DNA from: Mycobacterium marseillense
GTDB taxonomy: Bacteria > Actinomycetota > Actinomycetes > Mycobacteriales > Mycobacteriaceae
Direction: 5' to 3'
Length of the DNA: 64,000 nucleotides
NCBI RefSeq assembly: GCF_010731675.1
Contig: NZ_AP022584.1
Coordinates: 1,860,001-1,924,000, forward strand
This document shows, one piece after another, positions 43,668 to 54,961 of the stretch. Below the pieces are notes generated by a model, which saw only the letters and a program-made list of their open reading frames with translations, had not been told where the DNA came from and searched no databases. How positions within the stretch are numbered: the stretch's first letter is position 1; each line of letters opens with the position of its first letter. The translations under genes were made by a program, and so were the position numbers.

Positions 43668-45503
43668 TCATCCCCGTCCCGTCTTGACCTGCGACGAACC
43701 CCGGCGTTCGCGGGCGACCTGCTGGATCGCGCCCAGGCCGTTGTACGCGGGTTTCGCCAACGTCGGTGACTTGGAGGCCAGGTAGACCAGCGGCCAGGTC
43801 ACCAGGAACACCACCACCAGGTCAAGGATCGTGGTGAGGCCCAACGTGAATGCGAAGCCCTTCACCTGTCCGATCGCCAGCGCGTACAGCACCGCGGCGG
43901 CCAGGAAGGTGACCGCGTTGCCCGACACGATCGTCTTCCGCGCCCGCGTCCACCCTCGAGGCACCGCTGACCGGAACGAACGCCCTTCGCGGATCTCGTC
44001 TTTGATGCGTTCGAAGAAGACTACGAAGGAGTCGGCGGTGGTACCGATACCGATGATCAGACCCGCGATGCCCGCCAGGTCCAGGGTGTAGTTGATCTGG
44101 CGGCCCAGGATCACCAGGATCGCGAAAACCATTGCGCCCGAAGCGGCCAGCGACAGCGCCGTGAGCAGTCCCAGCACCCGGTAATAGAGCAGCGAATACA
44201 GCAGCACCAGGATCAGGCCGATCGCGCCGGCGATCAGCCCCGCGCGCAGCGACGTCAAACCCAATGTCGCCGAGACGGTTTGGGCTTCCGACGCCTCGAA
44301 CGACAACGGCAGCGAACCGTATTTCAGGACGTTGGCCAGCTGCTTGGCGGTCGCCGCGGTGAACGGCGGGTCGCCACCGCTGATCTGGGTGCGCCCGCCG
44401 GGGATGGCTTCTTGGATCATCGGGGCGCTGACGACCTGAGAGTCGAGCGTGAACGCCGTCTGGGTGCCGATATGGGCGGCGGTGAAGTCCGCCCAGGTGT
44501 TGGCCGCCGCGGACTTGAACTGAAGGTCGACGACGTAGCCGATGCCGCGCTGGTTCTGGCTCGAGGTGGCGTCCTGGATCTGATCACCGCTGACGATGGA
44601 CGGCCCCAGCAGGTAGGCCACCTTGTGGTCGGTCGAGCAGGTGATCAACGGCTGGGTGGGGTCGTCGTTGCCGGCCAGGATGTCTTCTTTGTCGCAGCGC
44701 GTCGCCTGGAACTGCAGGGCCAAAAATTGAATGCCCTGCCGGGTGCTCTGCCGCCATTTCTTCTCGTCGGCGATGCGCTCTGCGAGGTCCTTGCGCGGGT
44801 CCGGCTGGGCGGGCGCCTCGGCCGGCGGCGCCTCCCCGGCAGGGGCGGCTGGCGCGGGCGCCGGGGCACCGGGGGCCGGAGCGGGTGCGGGAGGCGCGGG
44901 GCTGGGCACCGGCGGCGGTTCCTGCGGGTAAGGCCGGGGCTGCGCGCCCGGCTTGCCGCCGGGTGCGGGCTGGCCCGCCGGCGGAGCCGGCTGGCCCGGG
45001 GCGGGCTGACCGCCCGGCGCGGGCTGGCCGCCCGGCACGGGTTCAGCGGGCGCGGGCTGGCCGTTGGGCGCCGGCTGGCCCCCCGCGGGCTGGCGCGCCG
45101 GGGGCTTGGGCTCGGCGCTTTGGGCCGGCATCGAGTTGAGCACCGGACGGATGTACAGCCGGGCCGTCTGGCCCAGGTTGCGGGCCTCATTGCCGTCGTT
45201 GCCCGGGACCGTGATGATCAGGTTGTCGCCGTCGACGACGACCTCCGAACCCGAGACGCCGAGCCCGTTGACCCGGGCGCCGATGATCTGCTGCGCCTGC
45301 GCCAGCGCCTCGCGACTGGGACGCGAGCCGTCCGGTGTGCGCGCGGTCAGCGTCACGCGGGTGCCGCCCTGCAGGTCGATCCCGAGCTTGGGGGCGGCCC
45401 GCTTGTCGCCGGTGAGGAACACCAGCAGGTAGACGCCGATGAGCAACACCAAGAAGACCGACAGGTAGCGGGCAGGGTGCACCGGCGCCGAAGACGATGC
45501 CAC
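43668..45503 (-). CDS. secD: Protein-export membrane protein SecD
   Basis: 611 residues from 45503. The first periplasmic domain contains a Pro/Gly/Gln-rich low-complexity insert (about residues 125-230, repeats of PAPGGQPAP type), typical for mycobacterial SecD. Conserved parts are [17 protein letters not shown] and the channel-like helices with [20 protein letters not shown]. Works with SecF and YajC. Gene order yajC-secD-secF is conserved, all on the minus strand. Confidence 0.96.
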   Translation of the reverse strand: MASSSAPVHPARYLSVFLVLLIGVYLLVFLTGDKRAAPKLGIDLQGGTRVTLTARTPDGSRPSREALAQAQQIIGARVNGLGVSGSEVVVDGDNLIITVPGNDGNEARNLGQTARLYIRPVLNSMPAQSAEPKPPARQPAGGQPAPNGQPAPAEPVPGGQPAPGGQPAPGQPAPPAGQPAPGGKPGAQPRPYPQEPPPVPSPAPPAPAPAPGAPAPAPAAPAGEAPPAEAPAQPDPRKDLAERIADEKKWRQSTRQGIQFLALQFQATRCDKEDILAGNDDPTQPLITCSTDHKVAYLLGPSIVSGDQIQDATSSQNQRGIGYVVDLQFKSAAANTWADFTAAHIGTQTAFTLDSQVVSAPMIQEAIPGGRTQISGGDPPFTAATAKQLANVLKYGSLPLSFEASEAQTVSATLGLTSLRAGLIAGAIGLILVLLYSLLYYRVLGLLTALSLAASGAMVFAILVILGRQINYTLDLAGIAGLIIGIGTTADSFVVFFERIKDEIREGRSFRSAVPRGWTRARKTIVSGNAVTFLAAAVLYALAIGQVKGFAFTLGLTTILDLVVVFLVTWPLVYLASKSPTLAKPAYNGLGAIQQVARERRGSSQVKTGRG

Positions 45504-45614
45504 GTTCCTTCTATCTCCTCGAGAATCGGTTACTTACCCCGGACAGAGCCTAGAAAAGCCTACGTGGCCCCGAGAAGCCCGTCGCGCAAGCCGTCCTCCC
45601 CCGGAATATCGGCG

Positions 45615-45941
45615 TCAGGAATCCTTGGCGATCGAGCCCTCGTCGGCGGCGGCGTCCTCGTCGACCAGATCCTCGTCGTCGTCGGGCAGGATCCGGTCGC
45701 GGATCGCCAGCTTCATCCAGGTGGTCACCACGCCGGGCGAGATCTCGAGGTCGACGGTGTCGTCGGTGATCGCGACGACGGTCGCCTGCAGGCCCGACGT
45801 GGTGTGCACCCGGTCGCCCGGGGTCAAGGACTCGTGCAGGTCGATGGTGGCCTGCATCGCGCGCTTCTGGCGCCGCGACGCGAAGTACATGAACCCGCCC
45901 ATGATGAGCAGGAACGGCAGGAACAGGATCAAACTCTCCAT
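45615..45941 (-). CDS. yajC: Sec translocon accessory subunit YajC
   Basis: 108 residues from ATG 45941, chosen because MESLILFLPFLLIMGGFMYF is the standard N-terminus; the frame is open upstream to 46085 but non-conserved. One membrane helix, then LTPGDRVHTTSGLQATVVAI and an acidic tail. Associates with SecD-SecF. Lies 111 bp upstream of secD. Confidence 0.95.
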   Translation of the reverse strand: MESLILFLPFLLIMGGFMYFASRRQKRAMQATIDLHESLTPGDRVHTTSGLQATVVAITDDTVDLEISPGVVTTWMKLAIRDRILPDDDEDLVDEDAAADEGSIAKDS

Positions 45942-46156
45942 GGGCGCGCCCGTCTTTCTTCGTGATTTTCGGGGTATTTCGAGTGGAAGGTGCCGGTCCG
46001 ACTCGAGCGTCGCGCACCTCGTCACGGTCCAGTGTGCCCGTCTAGTCTGGCAGGCCGCGGGCCGTCGCCGACCGCCGCGGTGCAACCAGTGCCCGCCGGT
46101 GGCAAGCTCGATAGGCTTTCAGCGCGGCGTGACACGCGCGCCGCGGGGAGGAGTAC

Positions 46157-47500
46157 GTGGTGGCCAGCCTCGAGCAGACTCGCCAACTGGTCACCGAGAT
46201 CCCCGGCCCGGTCTCGCTGGAGCTGAGCAAACGCCGGGCGGCGGCGGTGTCGCACTCGGTCAACGTCTCCGTCCCGGTCTTCGTGGCCCGCGCCGGCGGC
46301 GGCATCATCGAGGACGTCGACGGCAACCGCCTCATCGACCTCGGCTCCGGCATCGCGGTGACGACCATCGGCAACTCGGCGCCCCGGGTGGTCGAGGCGG
46401 TGCGCGCGCAGGTCGCCGAGTTCACCCACACGTGCTTCATGGTGACGCCGTACGAGTCGTATGTCGCCGTCGCCGAAACCCTCAATCGGATCACCCCGGG
46501 CTCCGGCGAGAAGCGCTCGGTGCTGTTCAATTCCGGCGCCGAGGCCGTCGAGAACGCCGTCAAGGTCGCGCGCGCCTACACGCGCAAGTCCGCCGTGGTG
46601 GCGTTCAACCACGCTTACCACGGCCGCACGAACCTGACGATGGCGCTGACCGCGAAATCCATGCCCTACAAGGCCGGCTTCGGCCCGTTCGCGCCCGAGG
46701 TCTACCGGGCGCCGCTGTCCTACCCCTATCGGGACGGCCTGATCGACAAGGAACTGGCCACCGACGGGGAAAAGGCCGCCGCGCGGGCCATCCGGGTCAT
46801 CGACAGCCAGATCGGCGCCGACAACCTCGCCGCCCTCCTCATCGAACCGATCCAGGGCGAAGGCGGGTTCATCGTCCCGGCCGAGGGATTCCTGCCCACC
46901 CTGCTGGACTGGTGCCGCAGAAACGACGTGGTGTTCATCGCCGACGAGGTGCAAACCGGGTTCGCGCGGTCGGGCGCCATGTTCGCCTGCGAACACGAGG
47001 GCATCGAGCCCGACTTGATCTGCACCGCCAAAGCCATCGCTGACGGGCTGCCCCTGTCGGCGGTCACCGGCCGGGCCAACATCATGGACGCGCCGCACGT
47101 CGGCGGCCTGGGCGGCACCTTCGGCGGAAACCCCCTGGCCTGCGCGGCGGCGCTGGCCACGATCGAGACGATCGAGAGCGACGGCTTGGTCGAACGGGCC
47201 CAGCGGCTGGAACGGCTGATCACCGAACCGCTGCTGCGGCTGCAGGCCGGCGACGACCGGATCGGTGACGTCCGCGGCCGGGGCGCCATGATCGCGATCG
47301 AATTGGTGAAGTCGGGGACCGCCGAGCCCGACAAGGAGCTGACCCAGCGGCTCACTGTCGCCGCCCAGGCGGCCGGCGTCATCGTCCTGACCTGCGGCAT
47401 GTTCGGCAACATCATCCGGCTGCTGCCCCCGCTGACGATCGGCGACGAACTGCTGGCCGAGGGCATCGACATCCTGAGCGGGTTGTTGCGCGACCTGTAA
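46157..47500 (+). CDS. gabT: 4-aminobutyrate aminotransferase
   Basis: 447 residues from GTG 46157 with GGGGAGGAG upstream. Class III PLP aminotransferase: FNSGAEAVENAVKVARAYT, AFNHAYHGRTNLTMALTAKS, ADEVQTGFARSGAMFACEHE, and the PLP lysine in LICTAKAIADGLPLSAVTG near residue 290. It converts GABA and 2-oxoglutarate to succinate semialdehyde and glutamate. Orthologue of Rv2589, divergent from yajC. Confidence 0.95.
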   Translation: MVASLEQTRQLVTEIPGPVSLELSKRRAAAVSHSVNVSVPVFVARAGGGIIEDVDGNRLIDLGSGIAVTTIGNSAPRVVEAVRAQVAEFTHTCFMVTPYESYVAVAETLNRITPGSGEKRSVLFNSGAEAVENAVKVARAYTRKSAVVAFNHAYHGRTNLTMALTAKSMPYKAGFGPFAPEVYRAPLSYPYRDGLIDKELATDGEKAAARAIRVIDSQIGADNLAALLIEPIQGEGGFIVPAEGFLPTLLDWCRRNDVVFIADEVQTGFARSGAMFACEHEGIEPDLICTAKAIADGLPLSAVTGRANIMDAPHVGGLGGTFGGNPLACAAALATIETIESDGLVERAQRLERLITEPLLRLQAGDDRIGDVRGRGAMIAIELVKSGTAEPDKELTQRLTVAAQAAGVIVLTCGMFGNIIRLLPPLTIGDELLAEGIDILSGLLRDL

Positions 47501-47560
47501 CACCCCCGCCCTCGTGGGCAATCTCACAACCACGCCACAGGCCGTATCATGGTGGAATAC

Positions 47561-47577
47561 CGTTACTTTAGCTAACG
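47561..47577. promoter_or_regulatory. Inverted repeat upstream of the CAR gene
   Basis: CGTTA (47561-47565) and TAACG (47573-47577) frame a TTAGC core, 64 bases before the CAR start in a 140-bp intergenic region. The form is that of a TetR-type operator, but the arms are short. Confidence 0.3.
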
Positions 47578-47640
47578 TTCTATGTGTCAGCGCCGACGCG
47601 CTTATTGACTCGTTATCTTTCATTCGCAAGGGATCTGTTT

Positions 47641-50600
47641 ATGTCGACTGCCATTCATGACGAACAACTCGACCGTCGCATCGAGGAACTCATCGCCAAC
47701 GACCCCCAGTTCGCCGCCGCCCGGCCGGACCCGGCCATCACCGCCGCCACCGAAGCGCCCGGGCTGCGGCTGCCGCAGATCATCCGGACCGTGCTGGACG
47801 GCTACGCCGACCGCCCGGCACTGGCGCAGCGCGCGGTGGAGTTCGTCACCGACGCCAAGACCGGACGGACGACCGCCGAGCTGCTCCCCCGCTTCGAGAC
47901 CATCACGTATGGCGAACTCGGCAACCGGGTTTCAGCCCTCGGCCGCGGCTGGGCCGGCGACGCGGTGCGCCCCGGCGACCGCGTCTGCGTGCTCGGCTTC
48001 AACAGCGTTGACTACGCCACCATCGACATCGCCCTGGGCACCATCGGGGCAGTGTCGGTGCCGCTGCAGACCAGCGCGGCGATCTCGTCGCTGCAACCGA
48101 TCGTCGCCGAGACCGAGCCCAGCCTGATCGCCTCCAGCGTCAACCAGCTGCCCGACGCCGTGGAGCTGATCCTGGCCGGCGACCACGTGCCCGGCAAGCT
48201 GGTCGTGTTCGACTACCAGCCCGAGGTCGACGACCAGCGCGAGGCCGTGGAGAGCGCCGCCGGGCGGTTGGCCGATGCCGGCGTCGTGGTCGAGGCGCTC
48301 GCCGACGTGCTGCGGCGGGGCAAGGACCTGCCGGCCGTCGAGCTGCCGGCGAGCGACGAAGACTCGCTGGCCCTGCTGATCTACACCTCAGGCAGCACCG
48401 GCGCGCCCAAGGGCGCGATGTACCCGCAGAGCAACGTCGGCAAGATGTGGCGCCGCGGCAGCAAGAACTGGTTCGGCGAGAGCGCCGCGTCGATCACCCT
48501 CAACTTCATGCCGATGAGCCACGTCATGGGGCGCGGCATCCTCTACGGCACGTTGGGCAATGGCGGTACTGCGTACTTCGCCGCCCGTAGTGACCTGTCC
48601 ACCCTGCTCGAGGACCTCGAGTTGGTGCGGCCCACCGAGATGAACTTCGTCCCCCGCATCTGGGAGACACTGTTCGGTGAATTCCAGCGCCAGGTCGAGC
48701 GGCGGCTGGCCGAGGGCGGAGATCGCGAAGCGGTCGAAGCTGCGGTGTTGGAAGAACAGCGCCAGTACCTGCTGGGTGGGCGGTTCATCTTCGCGATGAC
48801 AGGTTCGGCGCCCACCTCGCCGGAGCTCAAGACGTGGGCCGAGTCACTGCTGCAGATGCACCTGCTGGACGGCTACGGCTCCACCGAGGCCGGAATGGTG
48901 TTGTTCGACGGGGAGATTCAGCGTCCGCCGGTCATCGACTACAAGCTGGTCGACGTTCCGGATCTGGGCTACTTCAGCACCGACCGCCCGCATCCGCGCG
49001 GTGAGCTGTTGCTGCGCACCGAGAACATGTTCCCCGGTTACTACAAGCGGGCCGAGACCACCGCCAACGTTTTCGACGACGACGGCTACTACCGCACCGG
49101 TGACGTGTTCGCCGAGATCGCGCCGGACCGGCTGGTGTACGTCGACCGCCGCAACAACGTGCTCAAGCTCGCGCAGGGCGAGTTCGTCACCCTGGCCAAG
49201 CTGGAGGCGGTGTTCGGCAACAGCCCGCTGATCCGCCAGATCTATGTCTACGGCAACAGCGCCCAGCCCTACCTGCTGGCCGTCGTGGTGCCGACCGAAG
49301 AGGCGTTGGCGGACAACGCCGTTGAGGCACTCAAGCCCAAGATCGCCGACTCGCTGCAGAAGGTCGCCAAGGAGACCGGCCTGCAGTCTTACGAGGTGCC
49401 GCGTGACTTCATCATCGAGACCACGCCGTTCACCCTGGAAAACGGTCTGCTGACCGGTATTCGCAAGCTGGCGTGGCCAAAGCTCAAGGCGCACTACGGG
49501 GATCGGCTCGAGCAGATCTACGCCGATCTGGCCGCGGGACAGGCCAACGAGTTGGCCGAACTGCGCCGCAGCGGCGCGGCGGCGCCGGTGCTGCAGACCG
49601 TGGGCCGGGCCGCGGCCGCCATGCTGGGGGCTTCGGCCGGCGATCTGTCCGGGGATGCCCACTTCACCGATCTGGGTGGAGACTCGTTGTCGGCGTTGAC
49701 CTTCGGGAACCTGCTGCGCGAGATCTTCGACGTCGATGTGCCGGTGGGTGTCATCGTCAGCCCGGCCAACGACCTGGCGGCCATCGCCGCCTACATCGAG
49801 GCCGAGCGGCAGGGCTCCAAGCGGCCGACGTTCGCCGCCGTGCACGGTCGCGGCGCGACCACGGTGCACGCCAGTGACCTCACGCTCGACAAGTTCCTCG
49901 ACGAGGCGACCCTGGCCGCCGCGCCCACCTTGCCCAAGCCGGCCACCGAGGTGCGCACCGTGCTGCTGACCGGCGCGACCGGCTTTTTGGGCCGCTACTT
50001 GGCGCTGGACTGGCTCGAGCGGATGGACATGGTCGACGGCAAGGTCATCGCCCTGGTGCGGGCAAAGTCCGATGAGGAGGCGCGCGCCCGGCTGGACAAG
50101 ACCTTCGACAGCGGCGACCCCAAACTGCTGGCGCACTACCAGCAGCTGGCCGCCGACCACTTGGAGGTCATCGCCGGCGACAAGGGCGAGGCCAACCTCG
50201 GCCTTGACCAGCAGACCTGGCAACGACTGGCCGACACCGTCGACGTCATCGTCGACCCCGCCGCGCTGGTGAACCACGTGCTGCCCTACAGCGAGCTGTT
50301 CGGCCCCAACGCCCTGGGCACCGCGGAGCTGATCCGGATCGCGCTGACGTCCAAGCAGAAGCCGTACACCTACGTGTCGACGATCGGCGTGGGCGACCAG
50401 ATCCAGCCGGGTGAGTTCGTCGAGAACGCCGACATCCGGCAGATCAGCGCGACCCGCGCGATCAACGACAACTACGCCAACGGCTACGGCAACAGCAAGT
50501 GGGCCGGCGAGGTGTTGCTGCGCGAGGCGCACGACCTGTGCGGCCTGCCGGTTTCGGTGTTCCGCTGCGACATGATCCTGGCCGACACCACCTACGCCGG

Positions 50601-51153
50601 ACAGCTCAACCTGCCGGACATGTTCACCCGGCTGATGCTGAGCCTGGTCGCCACCGGTATCGCGCCCGGGTCGTTCTACGAACTAGATGCCGACGGCAAC
50701 CGGCAGCGGGCGCACTACGACGGCCTGCCGGTCGAGTTCATCGCCGCGGCGATCTCGACGCTGGGGACCCAGATCACCGACAGCGACACCGGCTTCCAGA
50801 CGTACCACGTGATGAACCCCTACGACGACGGCATCGGCCTGGACGAGTACATCGACTGGCTGGTCGAGGCCGGGTATTCGATCGAGCGCATCGCCGATTA
50901 CTCCGAGTGGCTGCGCCGGTTCCAGACGTCGCTGCGGGCCCTGCCGGATCGGCAGCGTCAGTACTCGCTGCTGCCGCTGTTGCACAACTACCAGACGCCG
51001 GAGAAGCCGATCAACGGCTCGATGGCGCCCACCGAGGTGTTCCGCGCGGCGGTGCAAGAGGCGAAAATCGGCCCCGACAAAGACATTCCGCATGTGTCGG
51101 CGCCGGTGATCGTCAAGTACATCACGAACCTGGAGTTGCTCGGTCTGCTCTGA
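47641..51153 (+). CDS. fadD9: Carboxylic acid reductase (CAR, FadD9)
   Basis: 1170 residues from ATG 47641 ([20 protein letters not shown]); the frame extends 57 bases upstream but the M. avium CAR starts here. Three modules: adenylation domain with [16 protein letters not shown] near 247, carrier domain with the phosphopantetheine serine in LGGDSLSAL near 680, and reductase domain with [16 protein letters not shown] near 775 and [13 protein letters not shown] (YxxxK) near 945. It reduces carboxylic acids to aldehydes with ATP and NADPH and needs a phosphopantetheinyl transferase encoded elsewhere. Very close to the M. avium enzyme, more than to M. tuberculosis FadD9. A strong terminator follows at 51168. 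Confidence 0.97.
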   Translation: MSTAIHDEQLDRRIEELIANDPQFAAARPDPAITAATEAPGLRLPQIIRTVLDGYADRPALAQRAVEFVTDAKTGRTTAELLPRFETITYGELGNRVSALGRGWAGDAVRPGDRVCVLGFNSVDYATIDIALGTIGAVSVPLQTSAAISSLQPIVAETEPSLIASSVNQLPDAVELILAGDHVPGKLVVFDYQPEVDDQREAVESAAGRLADAGVVVEALADVLRRGKDLPAVELPASDEDSLALLIYTSGSTGAPKGAMYPQSNVGKMWRRGSKNWFGESAASITLNFMPMSHVMGRGILYGTLGNGGTAYFAARSDLSTLLEDLELVRPTEMNFVPRIWETLFGEFQRQVERRLAEGGDREAVEAAVLEEQRQYLLGGRFIFAMTGSAPTSPELKTWAESLLQMHLLDGYGSTEAGMVLFDGEIQRPPVIDYKLVDVPDLGYFSTDRPHPRGELLLRTENMFPGYYKRAETTANVFDDDGYYRTGDVFAEIAPDRLVYVDRRNNVLKLAQGEFVTLAKLEAVFGNSPLIRQIYVYGNSAQPYLLAVVVPTEEALADNAVEALKPKIADSLQKVAKETGLQSYEVPRDFIIETTPFTLENGLLTGIRKLAWPKLKAHYGDRLEQIYADLAAGQANELAELRRSGAAAPVLQTVGRAAAAMLGASAGDLSGDAHFTDLGGDSLSALTFGNLLREIFDVDVPVGVIVSPANDLAAIAAYIEAERQGSKRPTFAAVHGRGATTVHASDLTLDKFLDEATLAAAPTLPKPATEVRTVLLTGATGFLGRYLALDWLERMDMVDGKVIALVRAKSDEEARARLDKTFDSGDPKLLAHYQQLAADHLEVIAGDKGEANLGLDQQTWQRLADTVDVIVDPAALVNHVLPYSELFGPNALGTAELIRIALTSKQKPYTYVSTIGVGDQIQPGEFVENADIRQISATRAINDNYANGYGNSKWAGEVLLREAHDLCGLPVSVFRCDMILADTTYAGQLNLPDMFTRLMLSLVATGIAPGSFYELDADGNRQRAHYDGLPVEFIAAAISTLGTQITDSDTGFQTYHVMNPYDDGIGLDEYIDWLVEAGYSIERIADYSEWLRRFQTSLRALPDRQRQYSLLPLLHNYQTPEKPINGSMAPTEVFRAAVQEAKIGPDKDIPHVSAPVIVKYITNLELLGLL

Positions 51154-51167
51154 CGTGAGCTGAACAG

Positions 51168-51202
51168 CAAGTCGCCCAGCCCTTTTGGGGCTGGGCGACT
51201 TG
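51168..51202. terminator. Strong intrinsic terminator after the CAR gene
   Basis: CAAGTCGCCCAGCCC (51168-51182) and GGGCTGGGCGACTTG (51188-51202) form a perfect 15-pair stem with a five-base loop (TTTTG), followed by TTTCGG. It lies 14 bp after the CAR stop and before the convergent membrane protein gene, so it can serve both strands. Confidence 0.85.
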
Positions 51203-51216
51203 TTTCGGTGTGCTGA

Positions 51217-51909
51217 CTACTGCTGCGGGTGTGGCCAACGCAGATACGCGGCGTTACCCCCCGATCCCGCACCTGCGCGGTGGCGCCGCCATCCCCGCTT
51301 TGGTTCGGGGTCAGACGACGCGCGCGGCTTGGTCAGCGCACCCGAGGAGACCTCGGCCGGCTGCTCGTAAACCGAATCCCGGTACGGCTCAACGGCGGGT
51401 GTGCCCGTGGTGGCCGGCGCCACCGGCTGAACGTCGCGCGCCAGGCGTACGGCGGTGCGCGCCAACACGACGCCACCCACGAAGATGATCAGCGCTCCCA
51501 GGCCCGAGAAGTAGGTGACCTCGAGCACCGCGCGCTTGCGGTCGGTCGCGGCGATCGGGTCGCCGGCGGAGCCGATTCCCAGCAGGGGCGCGACCTGCCC
51601 GCCCACCACGAACCAGGCACCGGCCAGTACGGCCAGCCACCCGCCCAACATCGCGGCGATACGGTTGCCGGCAACGATCAGAAGCAGGCCGCCAATCGCG
51701 GTGGCCGCGCCCGGGGCGACCTCCAGCCAGCCCCGGGCCGAGCTCCATGCCCAGTTTCGGTCCGGCGTGTAGGCGAAGTTGAAGTGTGGACCGACAAACG
51801 GTATTAACGCCCCCCAGGCTCCCAGAATGACCAGGAGCAATCCGCTGACCGCGCCTCGCGAGCGCGGCATGCTCAGCCCGCGGGTTCGGCCGTCTTCTGC
51901 GTATTTCAT
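51217..51909 (-). CDS. Four-helix membrane protein, paralogue 1
   Basis: 230 residues from ATG 51909 (GAGGGGATGTC upstream). Four membrane segments, including GLLLVILGAWGALIPFVGPH and LEVTYFSGLGALIIFVGGVV, then a polar C-terminal tail of about 70 residues. It is clearly paralogous to the product of 52526-53215 (shared WGALxPFxGPxxxxAY, GWLAVLAGAWFVVG and LEVTYFxGLGALIxFxGG). No known domain. Function unknown; the two copies flank a DUF1304 gene. Confidence 0.7.
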   Translation of the reverse strand: MKYAEDGRTRGLSMPRSRGAVSGLLLVILGAWGALIPFVGPHFNFAYTPDRNWAWSSARGWLEVAPGAATAIGGLLLIVAGNRIAAMLGGWLAVLAGAWFVVGGQVAPLLGIGSAGDPIAATDRKRAVLEVTYFSGLGALIIFVGGVVLARTAVRLARDVQPVAPATTGTPAVEPYRDSVYEQPAEVSSGALTKPRASSDPEPKRGWRRHRAGAGSGGNAAYLRWPHPQQ

Positions 51910-52041
51910 GACATCCCCTCGTTGAATACCGGGCCTATTTCCGGCTCGAGATGGGTACCCGGCGACTTCCACTAGTAACCCACGCGGCAAACGAAAGCCA
52001 ACCGCTGGCGGTGATTATTGTGGCTGGTGAGACTGGTGTTA

Positions 52042-52425
52042 CTACTGAAGGCCGAGCAACAGCAGCACGATCGCCATCGCCGGGAAGGTGCCCTGGGCGA
52101 GCGCGGCCCGCCCCTTGTCGGGTGCGGACACCAGCAGCACCACCGCGGCCGCGGCCATCGATCCGATGCCGGCGAAAACCAGTCCCGCGCCAACATCGGT
52201 GTGTCCCAACGCAATTACGGCGATGCCGATGACGGTGACGATGGCGAGGAACAAGTTGTAGAAGCCTTGGTTGAAGGCGAGCAGCTTGGTGGTCTCGGCT
52301 TCCGCGGGGGTGGTGCCGAAGGTGGCGCGTGTGCGCGGCGAGGTCCAGGTCAACGATTCCATCACAAAGATGTAGACGTGCAGTAACGCCGCCAGCGCGG
52401 CGAACAGCAGCGCGGTCGTGATCAT
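52042..52425 (-). CDS. DUF1304 membrane protein
   Basis: 127 residues from ATG 52425, with CCAGGAGGA upstream; the open frame to 52698 is not used. Four helices; the N-terminus LLHVYIFVMESLTWTSPRTR and AFNQGFYNLFLAI are the DUF1304 hallmarks. Function unknown. Between two paralogous membrane protein genes on the same strand. Confidence 0.85.
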   Translation of the reverse strand: MITTALLFAALAALLHVYIFVMESLTWTSPRTRATFGTTPAEAETTKLLAFNQGFYNLFLAIVTVIGIAVIALGHTDVGAGLVFAGIGSMAAAAVVLLVSAPDKGRAALAQGTFPAMAIVLLLLGLQ

Positions 52426-52473
52426 CGCGTCCTCCTGGCCGGTGCGGTTGCTCGATCTACCTTGGCGCAAAAA

Positions 52474-52502
52474 GGCACCGGCAGCCAAGGGCTGCCGGTG
52501 CC
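52474..52502 (-). terminator. Intrinsic terminator between paralogue 2 and the DUF1304 gene
   Basis: GGCACCGGCAGCC (52474-52486) and GGCTGCCGGTGCC (52490-52502) make a perfect 13-pair stem with a three-base loop. On the minus strand it is followed by TTTTTGCG, a proper U-tract, so it ends the transcript of the gene at 52526-53215. Confidence 0.85.
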
Positions 52503-52525
52503 GTTTAGCGTTGCTGACCGGCGTC

Positions 52526-53215
52526 CTAGACGCCGGCGTGGTGGTGGCGGTGGAACAGACCCCCGCCGGGGCGCCGGTGGAACAGGCCACGCCCGCCGCG
52601 TCCCCGAGGCGTTGCGTCGGCCGCCACCGCGTCCGTCGGCGCGGCCGACATGCCGCCCGTCTCGTCATACATGGCGGGTTGGGCCGCCGGCACGGCATCG
52701 GCCGCCGCGGGCGCGGGCTGGGTAACCACGACGTCGCGCGCGTGCCGAACGGCCAGGCGCGCCACGGCCGCCCCGCCCAGGAACACGATCAGGGCGCCGA
52801 GACCGGTGAAGTAGGTGACCTCGAGCAGGGCCCGCTTCAGGTCCGCGGCGGCCGTCGGCTGACCGACGTCCCCAATGCCCAGCGTCGGGGCGAAGGCGCG
52901 TCCGACGACGAACCAGGCGCCGCCCAGGACCGCCAGCCAGCCGCCGAAGACGGCGTTCGCGCGGTTGCCGGAGAGCAGGACCAGCAGGCCGCCCACCGCG
53001 GCGGCGGCACCGGGAAGCACTTCGAGCCAGCCTTTGGCCGCCGTCCAGGTCCACGCGGGGTCCGCGGCGTAGGCCCAGTCGATGTTGGGGCCGAAGAACG
53101 GAACCAGTGCACCCCAAGCACCCAACAGAATCAGGAGTAGCCCGGTCAGCGCGCCGCGGGTACGCGGCATGTACATCGCGCGCGGGCTTTCGTAGTCATG
53201 GCGCCTGTTCCTCAT
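52526..53215 (-). CDS. Four-helix membrane protein with His-rich tail, paralogue 2
   Basis: 229 residues from ATG 53215. Same four-helix body as the product of 51217-51909 (GLLLILLGAWGALVPFFGPN, LEVTYFTGLGALIVFLGG). The tail differs: it is Ala/Gly-rich and ends GLFHRRPGGGLFHRHHHAGV, a His/Arg cluster that could bind metal or nucleic acid. Function unknown. Confidence 0.7.
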   Translation of the reverse strand: MRNRRHDYESPRAMYMPRTRGALTGLLLILLGAWGALVPFFGPNIDWAYAADPAWTWTAAKGWLEVLPGAAAAVGGLLVLLSGNRANAVFGGWLAVLGGAWFVVGRAFAPTLGIGDVGQPTAAADLKRALLEVTYFTGLGALIVFLGGAAVARLAVRHARDVVVTQPAPAAADAVPAAQPAMYDETGGMSAAPTDAVAADATPRGRGGRGLFHRRPGGGLFHRHHHAGV

Positions 53216-53309
53216 CTTCAGTCTCCTTCACGAGGCGTTACTGCTGTGAGGTTGGTTACCCACGCCGCCGCGAAGTAACCCGACAAGGCCGGGCGACTGT
53301 TTGCTGTGG

Positions 53310-54365
53310 CTATTCGAACAGGCCGGGCTGGCCGAGGCCGGCGGCCCCGGGGGGCGGCGCCATGCCCAGGTGCGTCCACGCCTGGGCGGTGGCCACCCGG
53401 CCGCGCGGGGTCCGGGCCACCATGCCGGCGCGGACCAGGAACGGCTCGCACACCTCCTCGACGGTGGTCGCCTCCTCGCCGACCGCCACCGCCAGCGTCG
53501 ATACCCCGACCGGCCCGCCGCCGAAGCTGCGGGTCAGCGCCGAGAGCACCGCCCGGTCCAGCCGGTCCAGCCCCAGTTCGTCGACGTCGTAGACCGCCAG
53601 CGCGGACTTGGCGACGTCGCGGGTGATCACGCCGTCGGCGCGCACCTCGGCAAAGTCCCGCACCCGGCGCAACAGCCGGTTGGCGATCCGTGGCGTGCCC
53701 CGCGAGCGGCGGGCGATCTCCTCGGCCGCGTCGCCGCCGAGTTCGATGCCCAGAATCCCGGCGGAGCGGGCCAGCACCCGCTCCAGCTCGGCGGGCTCGT
53801 AGAAGTCCATGTGCGCGGTGAAGCCGAAGCGATCGCGCAGCGGGCCGGTCAGCGCGCCGGACCGGGTGGTGGCGCCGACCAGGGTGAACGGCGCCACCTC
53901 CAGCGGGATCGACGTCGCCCCCGGGCCCTTGCCGACGACCACGTCGACCCGGAAGTCCTCCATCGCCAGGTAGAGCATCTCCTCGGCGGGCCGCGCGATG
54001 CGGTGGATCTCGTCGATGAACAACACGTCGTGCTCGACGAGATTGGACAGCATCGCCGCCAGATCCCCGGCGCGCTCCAGCGCGGGCCCCGACGTCAGCC
54101 GCAACGAGGAGCCGAGCTCGGCCGCGATGATCATGGCCAGCGATGTCTTCCCCAGCCCCGGCGGGCCGGACAGCAGGATGTGATCCGGTGTGCCGCCGCG
54201 GTTCTTGGCCCCCTCGATGACGAGCTGCAGCTGTTCGCGCACCCGCGGCTGGCCGATGAACTCCCGCAGCGAGCGCGGCCGCAGGCTGACGTCGATATCG
54301 CCCTCGCCGGGCGCCAGCGCGCCCGAGACGTCGCGGTCGGACCAGTCGTCGTCGGTGGAGGTCAT
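53310..54365 (-). CDS. ruvB: Holliday junction branch-migration ATPase RuvB
   Basis: 351 residues. Walker A is [15 protein letters not shown], Walker B is VLFIDEIHR, and the sensor/arginine-finger region is [20 protein letters not shown]. It forms the hexameric motor that moves Holliday junctions with RuvA. It overlaps the ruvA stop by four bases, giving the ruvC-ruvA-ruvB operon. Confidence 0.97.
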   Translation of the reverse strand: MTSTDDDWSDRDVSGALAPGEGDIDVSLRPRSLREFIGQPRVREQLQLVIEGAKNRGGTPDHILLSGPPGLGKTSLAMIIAAELGSSLRLTSGPALERAGDLAAMLSNLVEHDVLFIDEIHRIARPAEEMLYLAMEDFRVDVVVGKGPGATSIPLEVAPFTLVGATTRSGALTGPLRDRFGFTAHMDFYEPAELERVLARSAGILGIELGGDAAEEIARRSRGTPRIANRLLRRVRDFAEVRADGVITRDVAKSALAVYDVDELGLDRLDRAVLSALTRSFGGGPVGVSTLAVAVGEEATTVEEVCEPFLVRAGMVARTPRGRVATAQAWTHLGMAPPPGAAGLGQPGLFE

Positions 54366-54961
54366 CGGGACTTACCCAGCAGTGACAGGGCGGCGCGCAG
54401 CGCACCGGAGGTGGTCGCGTCCTGCTCGGCGGCCAGTACCTTGTCGGTGGCTTCCTCGGCCTGCTTGACGGCGAACCCAAGGCCGACCAGGGCCTCCACC
54501 ACCGGGCCGCGGACCGCGTGGCCGTTGACGGCCGTGCCCGCGGGGGCCGCCCCGGCACCGGCCACGCCCACCTTGTCCCGCAGCTCCAGAACCATCCGTT
54601 CGGCGCTGCGTTTGCCGATCCCGGGCACCCGGGTCAGCGCGGTGACGTCGCTGTCGTGCAGCGCCTGCCGCAGCGCGCCGGCGTCGTGCACGGCCAGGGT
54701 CGCCATCGCCAGCCGCGGCCCCACCCCTGACACCGACAGCAGGGTCAAAAACAGGTCGCGGGTGTCGGTGTCGGTGAAGCCGTACAGCGTCATCGAATCC
54801 TCGCGGACGATCATCGCGGTGATCAGCCGCGCCTCGGTCCCGGTCCGCAGCGTCGACAGCGTCGACGGCGTCGCGTTCACCCGGTAGCCGACGCCGGCGG
54901 CCTCGATCACCACGTGATCGAGCGCCACCTCGAGCACCTCGCCGCGCACCGCGGCGATCAT
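54362..54961 (-). CDS. ruvA: Holliday junction-binding protein RuvA
   Basis: 199 residues from ATG 54961 ([20 protein letters not shown]). OB-fold, then two helix-hairpin-helix motifs ([40 protein letters not shown]) and the C-terminal RuvB-binding domain. The start overlaps the ruvC stop. Confidence 0.97.
   Translation of the reverse strand: MIAAVRGEVLEVALDHVVIEAAGVGYRVNATPSTLSTLRTGTEARLITAMIVREDSMTLYGFTDTDTRDLFLTLLSVSGVGPRLAMATLAVHDAGALRQALHDSDVTALTRVPGIGKRSAERMVLELRDKVGVAGAGAAPAGTAVNGHAVRGPVVEALVGLGFAVKQAEEATDKVLAAEQDATTSGALRAALSLLGKSR

Noticed and set aside
24166..47577. Shared TTAGCTAA core upstream of the CDF and CAR genes as one regulon
   Set aside because: An eight-base palindrome found twice in 64 kb is too weak, and the flanks differ; kept only as low-confidence sites.
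51168..51202. Long inverted repeat considered as an IS end
   Set aside because: The short loop, place right after the CAR stop and T-tract fit an intrinsic terminator.
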